From Hyphomicrobium sp. (GTDB lineage: Bacteria > Pseudomonadota > Alphaproteobacteria > Rhizobiales > Hyphomicrobiaceae): a stretch of DNA of 64,000 bases. The notes under the pieces are model-generated. The model searched no databases, was not told where the DNA came from, and saw only the letters and a program-made list of their open reading frames with translations. Every line of letters starts with the position of its first letter. Positions within the stretch are counted from its first letter, which is position 1. The DNA is taken from the NCBI RefSeq assembly GCF_019753045.1, contig NZ_JAIELN010000020.1, forward strand, positions 62,001 through 126,000. Direction: 5' to 3'. Positions 26,696 through 36,534 of this stretch are shown piece by piece. The translations under genes and the position numbers were made by a program.

Positions 26696-27969
26696 TTTTC
26701 ACTCCGTGCAATGATCTGATCGGCTTCTTTCAAGAGGGCATCTGCCTTGCCGAGGGCAGCTGCTGCTTTCGGCAGGATCGGGAGCGCCGCACCCGCCCGC
26801 GCTTTCTTGACGTCATCGCGGCCAGCGGCTATTTCATCGCCAACTACGCTCTTCGCGATAAAGCCCGCCACTTCGCGAATTTCCGTATCGTCGTCGGAAA
26901 GCCGATCTGCCGTGATCTGATTCAGTGCCCTCAGGGCATCTCCCGCATCTGCTGAAGGCGCTTCGGCCGCTGCCCGATAAAGGCGAGCCTTATCCAATGT
27001 TTCAGGTGCTGCGCTTGCGATCTTCAGAATTCTGTCGGCCGCGGCCCGGGCCAGCTTCAATTTGCCTTGTAGAAGCGCTTCCCCGGCGACATCGATAAAC
27101 AGTTCCGACGCAACCTGCATGTCCTCATCATCGAAGGAATCGGCCAACTTATTGACGATCGCTGGATCATCCATATCGCTGCGCTTTGCCGTTGCTTCCG
27201 CGAAATCGCGAAAGAGCTTCCACGCATAAATGGACTTTCCAAACTGGCGGACGTAGCTCGTCGTCAGCATAAGCGCGCGGCTCCTGTCTCCCATGCCAAT
27301 GAGAATCGGGATTTCCCTTCGCGTGGCGGCCTCGTCGATTGCGGTGTGTGGGCAAGCAAGCCGCGCATCATCAAGCAACTCGATCGCCTTCGCCTGGCTG
27401 TCGTCGAGATAGAGCGAGGCGCGAGCCAACGCGAACGGTCCTACCAAGCTGACGTCGAGGGACCTCGGGTCGATCTCCATGAATAACTTCCGAGCAGCCC
27501 TCGGCTGTCCTTGGGCAAAACTCACGATTCCAGCCGCCAATTTCTGATCGGCCGTTCCGAGCGTATTGCTATCGATCAATGGGGTGAGAACGTGCGCATC
27601 GCCGCCGCTCAATACATAGAGCAAGCTCGTGCGCACGTTGATGTAGTCGCTCCAATCTTCCGGACCGAATTGGCGAACTTCACCGGCGATATCCCTCAAC
27701 AGTCGCGCCTGGTCGGCAAGCGCTGCGCGGTCTCCATGTATAATTTTGTCCTGGATTGCACCCAATTGCTCGACGAGGCGGAGCGTGGCGTCCCTCGCCC
27801 GCGTCTCGTTCGCTGCCTTTGCGGCATACGAGGGCACGGCATGAGCGAGAGGCTCATCCGATTTCGGCTCACCGAATATGAATGCAGGCTGGAAGTAAAA
27901 CGCCGCGCCGGCTGCGGCGCCGGCCAACGCAACGAACAAAGCAGCAGAAATCAGCGCAAGGCGCTTCAT
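26692..27969 (-). CDS. motC: Periplasmic motility protein MotC
   Basis: 425 residues from ATG 27969, which overlaps the motB stop (ATGA); longer frames would run back through motB. A signal or anchor segment ([20 protein letters not shown]) is followed by a helical, repeat-like periplasmic region with [12 protein letters not shown] and [20 protein letters not shown]. In rhizobia MotC is a periplasmic protein that works with MotB. The order motB-motC-fliK is the rhizobial one. Confidence 0.88.
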   Translation of the reverse strand: MKRLALISAALFVALAGAAAGAAFYFQPAFIFGEPKSDEPLAHAVPSYAAKAANETRARDATLRLVEQLGAIQDKIIHGDRAALADQARLLRDIAGEVRQFGPEDWSDYINVRTSLLYVLSGGDAHVLTPLIDSNTLGTADQKLAAGIVSFAQGQPRAARKLFMEIDPRSLDVSLVGPFALARASLYLDDSQAKAIELLDDARLACPHTAIDEAATRREIPILIGMGDRSRALMLTTSYVRQFGKSIYAWKLFRDFAEATAKRSDMDDPAIVNKLADSFDDEDMQVASELFIDVAGEALLQGKLKLARAAADRILKIASAAPETLDKARLYRAAAEAPSADAGDALRALNQITADRLSDDDTEIREVAGFIAKSVVGDEIAAGRDDVKKARAGAALPILPKAAAALGKADALLKEADQIIARSEK

Positions 27970-29264
27970 TTCTGATCCTCTCTGACGAGGATGTCGATCC
28001 TGCGGTTTGGTGCCGCCAACGTATCGGACGGAATTTTCGGGTCGCGGTCGGCGCGCCCTTCGATGGCTGTAACACGCGTTTCGGGAACGCCGCCTCGCAC
28101 GAGCATGTAATAAGCCATTTGCGCGCGCGCCGCAGAGAGCCGCCAATTATCGTAGTTTCCGCTCCTGTAGGCGCGACTATCGGTGTGACCGCGGACGACT
28201 ATCGTTCCCGGCTGGGCTTGCAGAACCTTTCCGATCTTATCCATCACGAGCACGAGTTCGGGGCGCGGCTTGGCCGAGCCGACTTCGAACATGCCGAAAT
28301 GCGCGTCGTCCGTCAGGCTGATGAGGACTCCTTCTGGAGTTGCCTTTACCTCGACTTGCGGCAGATCTTTCGAGATATTCGCAATCGCGCTTGTGATTTG
28401 GTCTTCGAGCTTTTTCGCCTTTTCGTCTTTATCTTTATCGTGCGTCTTCTCTTCTTTCTTGTCTTCCTTCTTCGTCTGATCCAATGCCGCCGGCGTCTGT
28501 TTCGCTACGACGTCCTGTTGCTTCGGCTTATCGAGTTGGTTCGCCGCCTGCGGAACGGGCGGCGTCTGCTTGGCGGTCTCTGGAGACGGCGGTTTCGAAT
28601 TGTTGGCTGTAACGGCCTTCGCCCCGCTGGGAGGGGGAGCTGCGGTCGCCGGCTGCTGCGCCGGCTTCAAGGTGTCCTGAGATTTCCCGGCCCGCCGATT
28701 GGTGCGATCGAACGGATCGCTGATGTTGCCGTCCGCGGGGCTTGCGGCCGTCGTCGGCGAATTGGCGCGCGCCTCGTCCGCGAGCTTCTCGAGAAGATCG
28801 CCCGGATTATCGAAAAGCGCCTGTTCCTTTTGAGCTTCGGTGCTTTTTCCACCGGCGGCCGCGCTCGATTTCTGCGCCGCTTCATCCATAGCGTCGCCAG
28901 TACGTTCTTTGCTCTCTTGCTCGGCTTCCTGCTTCTGCTGGCTGTTGATGACCTGCTTTTCGAAGCCTTTTTTGCCCCGCTCTTCGGTTGGCTTCGTCGC
29001 CGTTTCCGTCAAGTCCTCAAGGCCCTTCGGCGCAGCGTACCGGTCCGTCAGCCGCATCGGATTGAAGTAGGCGGCCACCTGGACGATAGTTTTCTTGTCC
29101 GCCGCATTGATCAGCCACATCACCAAGAAGAAGGCCATCATCGCGGTCATGAAGTCCGCGTAGGCGATCTTCCAAACTCCGCCGTGGTGTGCTTCGTCGG
29201 GGTTGCGCCGCCGCCGAATGATGACGAGCGGTTGCGATGAAACGTCTTCCTGACCGTTGCTCAT
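27966..29264 (-). CDS. motB: Stator protein MotB
   Basis: 432 residues. A basic N-terminus ([15 protein letters not shown]) precedes the single membrane helix with the proton-channel Asp37 ([18 protein letters not shown]). A long charged Lys/Ala/Pro-rich linker (about 75-300) is typical of rhizobial MotB. The OmpA-like peptidoglycan-binding domain follows ([17 protein letters not shown]). With MotA (43187-44074) it forms the proton-driven stator. Confidence 0.94.
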   Translation of the reverse strand: MSNGQEDVSSQPLVIIRRRRNPDEAHHGGVWKIAYADFMTAMMAFFLVMWLINAADKKTIVQVAAYFNPMRLTDRYAAPKGLEDLTETATKPTEERGKKGFEKQVINSQQKQEAEQESKERTGDAMDEAAQKSSAAAGGKSTEAQKEQALFDNPGDLLEKLADEARANSPTTAASPADGNISDPFDRTNRRAGKSQDTLKPAQQPATAAPPPSGAKAVTANNSKPPSPETAKQTPPVPQAANQLDKPKQQDVVAKQTPAALDQTKKEDKKEEKTHDKDKDEKAKKLEDQITSAIANISKDLPQVEVKATPEGVLISLTDDAHFGMFEVGSAKPRPELVLVMDKIGKVLQAQPGTIVVRGHTDSRAYRSGNYDNWRLSAARAQMAYYMLVRGGVPETRVTAIEGRADRDPKIPSDTLAAPNRRIDILVREDQK

Positions 29265-29848
29265 GGTGCTATCGCCTCAAGCGCCGCAATCCACGCAGAA
29301 ACATTGAGTTCGATCTTGGTGTCTTCAATGTGAGCGCGTATATCGCTGTTCGGACTTTCGGAGTATCCGATTTGAAAACCTTCCGTCGGCAATCGATCGC
29401 GAAGGCGTTCGACAATCTCGGCTGGCGCCTCAACGTGAACTTTCGCGCCTTCAACAAGAGCCCGTGAAATTGCATTCTCGAGATCCTGCAAAGCGCGTTC
29501 GCGCAACCGATCCATGAGCCACGGGCGCAGCAGCGCCGCTACACGCTCCTCGATGCTCAGCTCGATAAGTTTCGTGACGTTTTCCAGACGCGCGGCCAGG
29601 ACGTCGGCGCAGTCGCGCTGCCAGTTCTGCTTTTCCTCAGCGAGCTGCTCGGAATGAAGATTCGTCGCTTCCGTAAGGCGAAGCTCCGCATCGGCGTCTG
29701 CTTCCGTTCTTCCATCGGCGTGACCCTGCCGATAACCGTCCTCGAACGCCGACTTTAATTCGGCTTCAAAATCGATTTTGGCTTCGCCGTTCTCGCGATC
29801 GAAGTCGGACAGGAGCGAAAACGCCGAACTGTGAAGTCTCGCCGTCAT
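29261..29848 (-). CDS. FliH-like flagellar assembly protein
   Basis: 195 residues. An N-terminal segment ([20 protein letters not shown]) leads into a long helix, and the C-terminal half has [15 protein letters not shown] followed by a beta-rich end, the layout of FliH, the FliI-binding regulator of flagellar export. It lies between fliF and motB, as a FliH-like gene does in rhizobia. Low sequence similarity across FliH proteins limits certainty. Overlaps both neighbours by 4 bases. Confidence 0.65.
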   Translation of the reverse strand: MTARLHSSAFSLLSDFDRENGEAKIDFEAELKSAFEDGYRQGHADGRTEADADAELRLTEATNLHSEQLAEEKQNWQRDCADVLAARLENVTKLIELSIEERVAALLRPWLMDRLRERALQDLENAISRALVEGAKVHVEAPAEIVERLRDRLPTEGFQIGYSESPNSDIRAHIEDTKIELNVSAWIAALEAIAP

Positions 29849-31539
29849 CCGTTCTTGACCCAGTGCTTCAGGATGGCTGTCGCCTGCTCCTCGTCACTAT
29901 CGATGATGGCTCCGAGCTTTTCGACTGGCCCCAGCGCGAGCGACCGGCCAAACGATAGACCGGTTCCAAAGCCGGAGCCCATGCCCATGCCCATGCCCAT
30001 TCCGCCTTCGCCCTCGAATGGATTGGCCCCCGGCTCCAACAATGGCGATGCCATCTCAGGCATATCTATGGGTGCAGCCCCGGATCCGGTGATCGACGCG
30101 AGCGGAGACTGGAGCGCTGCGACGTTGCCCGGTCCCTCGACGGCTGTTCCGTTCGACAGCAGCGTACGCATGACGGGTCTGAAGCCCGCCATCACCACGA
30201 TGGCGGCGACGAGAAGTATCGTCAGCGATTTTATTCCCGTTCCCGCAAGGTTCATCAGCAACGGCGCCCACCCAGAGGCGGACGATGCTTCGTCGAATGG
30301 CGTCGGAGCAAAGTCGACTGCCGCGACGCTGATAAGGTCGCCGCGCTTCTTGTCGATGCCGGCTGCCGAGAGCGCCAGCTTTTCGATTTCGGCGACCTGC
30401 TTGTCGAAGTCTTCCGCCTTCGCGTCCTTGCCGATGACGTCGGCGAGGCGCTTCTTATTGATGACCACAGCGACCGAGAGATTATCGACCTTATATCCCT
30501 CGCTCGAGGTGGAAGCGGACTTCGAGCTGATTTCGTAGTTCGTCGTTTCTTCCTTGCGATCCTGGGCTTTCTTGGTCTGGTCTTTAGCCGGAGGCGCCTC
30601 GCCGGGAATATTCTGCTCGACGCTGACGTTCGTCTTTCCTGAAGCGTCCTGCGAGCTCTGCGCCTCTTTGATGAACCTGGTCGAACGCTCGACCTTGCTT
30701 TCGGGATCGAAATTCGTTTCGGTCGTTTGGTGCTTGTCGATGTTCAGGCGTGCGATCGCGCTGACCTCGAAATTATCGAGACCCAAATAGGGCGCCAGTG
30801 TGCGGCGGACGCTGTCCTGCACTTGCTGGGCAACGGTGCGTTCCAATTCGAGCATCTGGACGGGCGCATCGCCCGCTACATCGCGGCCGCCTCCGAGAAT
30901 CGTTCCATCGGTGCCGATCACCTGAACTTGGTCCGGTGTCATTTCGGGAATTGCGGACGCCACAAGGTGCTTGATCGCGGGGGCCGCAGCGGCATCGCCA
31001 GAAATGTCGGTTCTAATCACGACGGATGCAGACGGCGGCTGCTTCTTGACGCGCAGCGCGTTCTGATCGGGAAGGAAGATGTGCACGCGAGCGGCGCGGA
31101 TACCCTTCAGGTACTGAATGGTGCGCGAAAGCTCTCCTTCGAGAGCGCGGACGCGGGTAACCTCTTGCATGAACGAGGTGAGACCCAATGCACCGAGCTT
31201 GTCGAACAGCTCGTATCCGGCGGTCTGGCTTCCCGGCAGGCCCTTTTCGGCAAGAAGTGCGCGCGCTTGCGCGGTCTCACCGACAGGCACGCTCAGCTTG
31301 GTGCCGTCGATGCTGGTTTCAAAGGCTATCCCCGCCTCGCTCAGCACCGAGCCCATGCGACTTATGTCCGACGGCGTCAGGCCGACGTACAGGGTGTCGT
31401 AGCTCGAGCGGGAGGCGAAGTAGCTGCCCAGCGTTATCAGTGCGAAGACGAACGCGCCGGCGGCTCCGAGAGCCATAAGGCGCTGGCGGCCAAGGCCTTT
31501 CAAGCTCTGATACAGATTTTCGAATTGACGCCAATCCAT
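29845..31539 (-). CDS. fliF: Flagellar MS-ring protein FliF
   Basis: 564 residues. I take ATG 31539 (AAGG 6 bases upstream) rather than TTG 31557. First membrane helix at about 20-43; the ring-building domains follow (YDTLYVGLTPSDIS, GSQTAGYELFD, ARVHIFLPDQNAL). A second helix lies near residue 430. The acidic end (EKLGAIIDSDEEQATAILKHWV) is the FliG-binding tail. It builds the inner-membrane base of the motor. Preceded by a large hairpin between it and the flagellin gene. Confidence 0.95.
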   Translation of the reverse strand: MDWRQFENLYQSLKGLGRQRLMALGAAGAFVFALITLGSYFASRSSYDTLYVGLTPSDISRMGSVLSEAGIAFETSIDGTKLSVPVGETAQARALLAEKGLPGSQTAGYELFDKLGALGLTSFMQEVTRVRALEGELSRTIQYLKGIRAARVHIFLPDQNALRVKKQPPSASVVIRTDISGDAAAAPAIKHLVASAIPEMTPDQVQVIGTDGTILGGGRDVAGDAPVQMLELERTVAQQVQDSVRRTLAPYLGLDNFEVSAIARLNIDKHQTTETNFDPESKVERSTRFIKEAQSSQDASGKTNVSVEQNIPGEAPPAKDQTKKAQDRKEETTNYEISSKSASTSSEGYKVDNLSVAVVINKKRLADVIGKDAKAEDFDKQVAEIEKLALSAAGIDKKRGDLISVAAVDFAPTPFDEASSASGWAPLLMNLAGTGIKSLTILLVAAIVVMAGFRPVMRTLLSNGTAVEGPGNVAALQSPLASITGSGAAPIDMPEMASPLLEPGANPFEGEGGMGMGMGMGSGFGTGLSFGRSLALGPVEKLGAIIDSDEEQATAILKHWVKNG

Positions 31540-31598
31540 CTTCAACCTTACCGGCAAAGTTAGATGCCGACGGTAGAGAGGGAACCTTGTGCAAAGGT

Positions 31599-31661
31599 GA
31601 CGGGCCGCCCCCGCGAGGCATTCCGCGTTTGCGGAGCGTTGCCTCGGGGATGCGGCCCGTC
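31599..31661. repeat. 63-base imperfect palindrome between flagellin and fliF
   Basis: Outer stem GACGGGCCGC (31599-31608) pairs perfectly with GCGGCCCGTC (31652-31661). A second stem GAGGCA/TGCCTC and an inner TCCGC-GTTT-GCGGA hairpin nest inside it. In the fliF transcript it would lie 60-122 bases upstream of the start codon. No T-run follows on either strand. It may end flagellin transcription, shape the fliF leader, or both. Confidence 0.6.
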
Positions 31662-31698
31662 TGATGCGTCAGTTAGGCTAGACTGAGCGTTGTGAAGG

Positions 31699-31722
31699 GC
31701 TCGGCGCCGATAGGCGCCGAGC
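31699..31722 (-). terminator. Hairpin after the flagellin gene
   Basis: Perfect 10-bp inverted repeat GCTCGGCGCC / GGCGCCGAGC with a 4-base loop (GATA), 8 bases past the flagellin stop. The position suggests a terminator or a 3'-end stabiliser of the abundant flagellin mRNA. A clear U-tract is missing on the minus strand (only CCTTC follows), so classic intrinsic termination is uncertain. Confidence 0.6.
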
Positions 31723-31730
31723 TTCAGTCA

Positions 31731-32687
31731 TTAGCGGAAGAGCGAGAGGATGTTCTGGCTCGACTGGTTCGCAATGCTGAGTGCCTGTACACCCAGCTGC
31801 TGCTTAACCTGAAGTGCCTGCAATCTCGTCGACTCCTGGTTCATGTCGGCATCGACCAACTGGGAGACACCCGTGGTGATCGAATCCCGCAAGGACGAGA
31901 TGAAGCTCGTCTGAAGGTCGATACGCTTCTGGGCTGCGCCGAGGTTCGTAGCTGCCGTGGTCATTTCCTGGAACGCGCTATCGACGCCAGCGATGTACGA
32001 AACCAGCGTCGCCTGGTCGGTCGAGCTGTCCGTGAGCGAGCTGATGTCGATGCTCATGACCGACGTGCCGCCAGTCGTCACGATGGCGCCCGTCGTACCG
32101 CGCTGCGAGTCGAGGATGCCGCCGGTGGCGCCGGTTGTAGCGGTCGAGGAGTCGAAGAGAATCGACTTCGACGTATCAACCGAGATCGTGCCGATCGAAA
32201 CGGTACCCGTCGTTGTACGAGCAAACGAAGCCACGATCGACTTCGTCGAGCTGTAGCCGGAGACCGACGAGTCAACCGAGACCCAGTTCTGGCCGGAGAA
32301 GTTCGCCGTAGCAGCGATACCCTTGAGCTGCTCCTGGAGCTGCGTGATTTCCGACTGAACCTTGGCGCGATCAACGCCCGGAGCAGCGGCTGCCGTCAGC
32401 TTTTCCTTGATCTGGCTGACGAGCGTGATGGACTGGTTCAGCGCGTTGTATGCAACGTCGACTGTGCCTTTGCCCAGGCCGAGCGCGTCTTGAACGGTCG
32501 AGAGCGCGTCGTTGTCAGACTTCATCGTCGTCGCGATCGACCAGTAAGCGGCGTTGTCCGAAGCGGAAGCAACTTTCAAGCCGGTCGAGATGCGATTCTG
32601 CGTCGTCAGGAGGTCTTTAGAGGTCTGCTGCAACGACTGAAGTGCGGTCATTGCGGAAAGATTGGTATTGATACTGCTCATGCCCAT
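31731..32687 (-). CDS. flaA: Flagellin
   Basis: 318 residues from ATG 32687, or 316 from ATG 32681; both have a suitable AAGGA/AGGG site. The N-terminal helix (MSSINTNLSAMTALQSLQQT with RISTGLKVASASDNA) and the C-terminal helix (QTSFISSLRDSITTGVSQLV, ending in ILSLFR) are conserved. The middle is Ser/Thr/Val-rich and surface-exposed. It is the only flagellin gene in the window. The 218-base leader region up to fliP contains GCCGG-GTCTT-CCGGC at 32740-32754; FlbT acts on flagellin leaders in related bacteria. Confidence 0.95.
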   Translation of the reverse strand: MGMSSINTNLSAMTALQSLQQTSKDLLTTQNRISTGLKVASASDNAAYWSIATTMKSDNDALSTVQDALGLGKGTVDVAYNALNQSITLVSQIKEKLTAAAAPGVDRAKVQSEITQLQEQLKGIAATANFSGQNWVSVDSSVSGYSSTKSIVASFARTTTGTVSIGTISVDTSKSILFDSSTATTGATGGILDSQRGTTGAIVTTGGTSVMSIDISSLTDSSTDQATLVSYIAGVDSAFQEMTTAATNLGAAQKRIDLQTSFISSLRDSITTGVSQLVDADMNQESTRLQALQVKQQLGVQALSIANQSSQNILSLFR

Positions 32688-32905
32688 GTCCCTTGTCCTT
32701 CTACTCGGCACTAAAAAAGCGCACGCACACTGGGGACATGCCGGGTCTTCCGGCTTGACAGATCGGCATCATGCCTGTGGCGCAGGTGTCGGCGACCACT
32801 CTGTCATCAAACTTGAAATAGCTGAGACTTGTTTCCCAATAGTTACTTTTTGGCGACCAAACGTTAATCACCGCCTAGGCGATTAACTTCACAGCGTTCA
32901 TCGAC

Positions 32906-33649
32906 CTAGACGAACGATTTAACGAGTGCTCCGACGAGTAGAGTCCAACCGTCGACAAGTACGAAAAACAGAACCTTCAACGGCAGCGACACCACCGTGG
33001 GTGGCATCATCATCATGCCCATCGCTGTCATAATCGTTGCAACGACAAGATCGATGACGAGAAACGGAAGAGCTACGAGAAAACCTATTTCGAAACCTCT
33101 CCGAATTTCCGAAATCATGAAAGCCGGGATCAGGACGCGTAAATCATCTGATTCGGCTTTGTTTTGCTCGCCGAAACGTTCTGAAGACATTTCTTGAAAA
33201 AGAGCAAGATCTTTATCGCGAACGTTGGCTTGCATAAATGCACGGAATGGGGCGGTGGTGCGGGTATACCCCTCCTGCTGACTGATTTTGTTCTCGACCA
33301 TCGGTTTGACGCCATTGTCCCAGGCTTGCTGGAACGTCGGCGCCATAACAAACAGCGTCATGAACAACGCCAAGCTTATGATGATCAGGTTGTTCGGCGT
33401 CGTTTGGAGGCCGAGGCCTGCCCGCAAAAACGAAAACGCGATCACAAATCGCGCGAACGACGTCACCATCATCAGCAGACCAGGGGCGACCGATAAAACG
33501 GTCATCACCACCAGAAGCTGGACGATACGGCCTGAGACGCTTGCATCTCCCGCTGGAAACAAAGTCTGAAGATCAACCGCCTGGGCCAGCGCGGCATCAG
33601 AAGACAGAGCCAAGGCCGCGGTTGCGGCGAGAATTCTGCGTACTGTCAT
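32906..33649 (-). CDS. fliP: Flagellar export gate protein FliP
   Basis: 247 residues. A cleavable signal peptide (RRILAATAALALSSDAALAQA) is followed by four membrane segments. The family core SVAPGLLMMVTSFARFVIAFSFLR, NNLIIISLALFMTLFVMAP and the C-terminal GMMMMPPTVVSLPLKVLFFV are intact. FliP forms the export pore with FliQ and FliR. Last gene of the motA-to-fliP run. Confidence 0.96.
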   Translation of the reverse strand: MTVRRILAATAALALSSDAALAQAVDLQTLFPAGDASVSGRIVQLLVVMTVLSVAPGLLMMVTSFARFVIAFSFLRAGLGLQTTPNNLIIISLALFMTLFVMAPTFQQAWDNGVKPMVENKISQQEGYTRTTAPFRAFMQANVRDKDLALFQEMSSERFGEQNKAESDDLRVLIPAFMISEIRRGFEIGFLVALPFLVIDLVVATIMTAMGMMMMPPTVVSLPLKVLFFVLVDGWTLLVGALVKSFV

Positions 33650-34131
33650 TCGAGCACCAAGCCGCCGATCAACAGACCAAGGATTGCGCCGCGGCCGCGT
33701 ACTCTTGCACGGTCGTCGAGTTGCTCGCGCAGGTTCTGGAATCCTCTTACGCCCTGAAAGTCGGATATTGTGAGCCCCTTTAGATAGGCGATCACATCCT
33801 CCTTCACTTCATTCCTCAGTGTCGTGGTTTCGGGCGTTCCATACGCGACGATGATCGAGACATCGAGGCGGACCCTCATTTTCGGTGTCGTTTCAAGGTC
33901 GGCGATGATGGAAGAAATTTCGACCGCCAGCGCGTCCTTCGGAAACCGGCCTGCTGTCGGCGTCTTCTCTTCTATCGTTTCGGCGGGCGGCGGGGCCAGC
34001 GCGCTTGCGGCATCCGGCAACGCGAAATAGCCAAACGCTCCTCCGCCGGCCGCGCCGATGATGACCGCGGCAATAGCCGACTTTACCAAGTCCGCGGCGC
34101 CGCCACCTGCATCGCCTTTGTCTTCCGCCAT
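33646..34131 (-). CDS. fliL: Stator-associated protein FliL
   Basis: 161 residues. One membrane helix (SAIAAVIIGAAGGGAFGYFAL) after a short cytoplasmic start, then a periplasmic domain with KMRVRLDVSIIVAYGTPETT and ISDFQGVRGFQNLREQLDDR. FliL rings surround and support the stators. Start has a 4-base overlap with the fliP side: its stop overlaps the fliP start. Confidence 0.88.
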   Translation of the reverse strand: MAEDKGDAGGGAADLVKSAIAAVIIGAAGGGAFGYFALPDAASALAPPPAETIEEKTPTAGRFPKDALAVEISSIIADLETTPKMRVRLDVSIIVAYGTPETTTLRNEVKEDVIAYLKGLTISDFQGVRGFQNLREQLDDRARVRGRGAILGLLIGGLVLE

Positions 34132-34155
34132 GTGCCGACGCCCCCCGCCCCTTAC

Positions 34156-34887
34156 CTAGAACGGAGACACGATGTCGAGAATCTGCTGGCCATACGGTGG
34201 CTTCTGGATTTCCATCACAGTTCCCCGGCCGCCGTAGGAAATGCGGGCCTCGGCAATCTTCTCGTAGGAGATCGTGTTGTCGGTCGCGATATCGCGCGGA
34301 CGAATCACGCCCTGAACGTTCAACACGCGAAGTTCATAATTGACGCGCACTTCCTGCGATCCGCTCACGACAAGGTTTCCGTTTGGAAGCACTTGGCTGA
34401 CGACGGCGCCGACAAGCAAATTGATGCTTTCAGATCTCGCGATCGCACCTTTTGAACCCGTGGACGTCGTTCGATCGAGGCTGCCGTCGAGCTTACCGGA
34501 ACCGGAGGGGCCCGTGCCGCCGAAGCCGAAATCGAAGTCCGCTGACGACTTGAGGCCTACGCTCGCATCGCGCGACCGGTTCAGGTTGTTATCAAGCGAC
34601 GCCTTGTCGTTGATTTGAATTTTCACCGTCACGACGTCTCCAACGTGCAAGGCGCGCGCGTCACGAAAGAGATCGGCCCCGGAATCCTGCCACGTTGAAT
34701 TTCCCGAGTGGTAAGCGACAGGCGTAACGGGAAGATCGACATGCGCCGTACGATCCGGCGCCAAGCCACTTCCGACGGGCGACAATGTCGGTTCGCGGCC
34801 GATTTCGCGCAGTTGATCGGCGCACGCCGTCAGCAGCAAAGAGAGCAATGCAACTGCCGGCGCTGCCCAACGTATTTTACTGCACAT
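34156..34887 (-). CDS. flgH: Flagellar L-ring protein FlgH
   Basis: 243 residues from ATG 34887. A lipoprotein signal (VALLSLLLTACAD, lipidated Cys in LLTAC) sends it to the outer membrane. Core motifs DARALHVGDVVTVKIQIND and PNGNLVVSGSQEVRVNYE plus the C-terminal GRGTVMEIQKPPYGQQILDI are typical. It forms the ring through which the rod passes. Overlaps the motE end by 11 bases; a start at 34932 would lie further inside motE. Confidence 0.95.
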   Translation of the reverse strand: MCSKIRWAAPAVALLSLLLTACADQLREIGREPTLSPVGSGLAPDRTAHVDLPVTPVAYHSGNSTWQDSGADLFRDARALHVGDVVTVKIQINDKASLDNNLNRSRDASVGLKSSADFDFGFGGTGPSGSGKLDGSLDRTTSTGSKGAIARSESINLLVGAVVSQVLPNGNLVVSGSQEVRVNYELRVLNVQGVIRPRDIATDNTISYEKIAEARISYGGRGTVMEIQKPPYGQQILDIVSPF

Positions 34888-35428
34888 TGGGCTTGCGCTC
34901 CGGGTGAACCGCAATCTCTCCAGCTCCCGCAATGACGGCCGATAGTCGCGCCGCCTTGGCAGTTTCCATCTCGGTCATGATGAGGCTCGACACTTTCGGG
35001 GTGAGCTTCGACACGACCGCGGCGGCGACCATCTCATCCATTGCCGCAAGTTGCGCGGCGGCGGCGTCGGGCTTCATCTTGCTATAAATTTGGACCAGCG
35101 ATTCCGTCGCGCGCACGGTGAAATCCTCGCGCATCTTGATCCAGCTCTTCAGAACTTCCGCTTTCTCTGCGAGCAGACCGATACGCTCATCAAGCTGCTT
35201 CTGCGCCTTTTCCAGATTGCGGGTCTGCTGCGCGATTTGTGCGGCGGTCGCTTCGTCCAGAACGTTTGAGCAGTACTGCTGAGCCGGGCTCAACTCGGGG
35301 GTCGACGGCGGCGGCACTTGCAGAACTTCCAATTCCTTGTCGTCCGGCTTTGCGTCTTCCGCGCCGACGCCCGGCGCAAGCAACATCAGAGCGAGAGAGG
35401 CCGAGATCAGGCGAGTGAACAATCTCAT
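34877..35428 (-). CDS. motE: Motility chaperone MotE
   Basis: 183 residues with a signal peptide (FTRLISASLALMLLAPGVGA). The periplasmic part has a long coiled coil (QIAQQTRNLEKAQKQLDERI) and a C-terminal MgtE-N-like segment (MKPDAAAAQLAAMDEMVAAA, VSSLIMTEMETAKAA). In S. meliloti MotE is a periplasmic chaperone for MotC. Its place between flgI and flgH is the rhizobial arrangement. Confidence 0.88.
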   Translation of the reverse strand: MRLFTRLISASLALMLLAPGVGAEDAKPDDKELEVLQVPPPSTPELSPAQQYCSNVLDEATAAQIAQQTRNLEKAQKQLDERIGLLAEKAEVLKSWIKMREDFTVRATESLVQIYSKMKPDAAAAQLAAMDEMVAAAVVSKLTPKVSSLIMTEMETAKAARLSAVIAGAGEIAVHPERKPNVQ

Positions 35429-36534
35429 TGCACCACCAGCTCGGCTTGCAGCGCACCCGCTGTTTTCATGGCCTGCAGGATTGCGATAATTCCAAGGGGC
35501 TTCAGACCCATTCTGTTGAGGGCCGTGACGAGTTCACGCAGATTGGCTCCGCGCGTGATCTGCACGGCCCCGCCCGCTTCGTGCACATCGACCTCCGTAT
35601 CGGGAACAACGACCGTCTCTCCTCGATTGGAGAATGGAGCCGGTTGAGAGACCTTGGGCGTTTCCGTAACACGGACGGTGATGGTGCCATGAGCAACCGC
35701 AACGGTTGAAATGCGCACTTCGCTGCCGATCACGATCGTGCCGGTGCGCTCGTCTATGACGACGCGTGCCGACTGATCCGGGTCAACCTCAAGCTCGCCT
35801 ATTTCCGCAAGCAGCCGAGAAGACAGCATGCGTGGCGGTTTGCGTATCATTACCGATTGCTGATCTTTCGCGCGCGCTATCGGCATACCGTAGCGGTCTT
35901 TTGCGAAGTCATTGATGACGTCCATGATGCGGACAGCCGTCGTGAAGTCGGGATTGCGGAGCTCGAATTCGAGCGGCATGTCCTCATTGAAGGCGCCCGG
36001 AGCGTCCTGCTCGACGATGGCACCATTCGGAATTCTGCCGCGTGTCGGAATTCCCGATGTTATCGACTCGGCCGCGCCCTTCGCGAGGAATCCCGAAATC
36101 GTCACTTGGCCCTGTGCGGCCGCGTAGATCTTCTGGTCGGCGCCGGCGAGCGGCGTCAGCACGAGCGAGCCGCCGGCCAACGACTTGGCGTCGCCAATCG
36201 ATGAAACGGTTACATCGAAACGCGAGCCTTTGGAAGCAAACGGCGGGAGTTCCGCCGTGACCATAACGGCGGCGACGTTTCGCGTCCGCGGCTCGTACTG
36301 CGATCCGCGAATGTTGACGCCCATGCGATCCAGCATCGCCTGAACCGACTGCTGCGTGAACGGCGAATTTCTGAGGGTATCGCCCGTTCCGTTCAGGCCG
36401 ACGACAAGGCCGTAGCCGACGATCTGATTAACTCGGACACCTTTGAGGTCGGTTATGTCCTTGATGCGCGTGCCGGCCTCGGCAACGTGCGCCAGGCTGA
36501 GAAAAAAAAAGAATAGTGCAGCGGCCAATCTCAT
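35425..36534 (-). CDS. flgI: Flagellar P-ring protein FlgI
   Basis: 369 residues with a cleavable signal peptide (LAAALFFFFLSLAHVAEA). The mature start TRIKDITDLKGVRVNQIVGY and GLVVGLNGTGDTLRN are the family signature, with further conserved blocks to the C-terminal GANLRELVTALNRMGLKPLG. It builds the peptidoglycan bushing around the rod. Overlaps motE and flgA by 4 bases each. Confidence 0.96.
   Translation of the reverse strand: MRLAAALFFFFLSLAHVAEAGTRIKDITDLKGVRVNQIVGYGLVVGLNGTGDTLRNSPFTQQSVQAMLDRMGVNIRGSQYEPRTRNVAAVMVTAELPPFASKGSRFDVTVSSIGDAKSLAGGSLVLTPLAGADQKIYAAAQGQVTISGFLAKGAAESITSGIPTRGRIPNGAIVEQDAPGAFNEDMPLEFELRNPDFTTAVRIMDVINDFAKDRYGMPIARAKDQQSVMIRKPPRMLSSRLLAEIGELEVDPDQSARVVIDERTGTIVIGSEVRISTVAVAHGTITVRVTETPKVSQPAPFSNRGETVVVPDTEVDVHEAGGAVQITRGANLRELVTALNRMGLKPLGIIAILQAMKTAGALQAELVVQ

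Noticed and set aside
27882-29240. 452-codon open frame opposite motB and motC
   Set aside because: Arg/Leu/Phe repeats mirror the Lys/Ala-rich MotB linker; no gene-like features.
31692-32714. 340-codon open frame opposite flagellin
   Set aside because: Exact shadow of the flagellin gene, Arg-rich, no plausible start.
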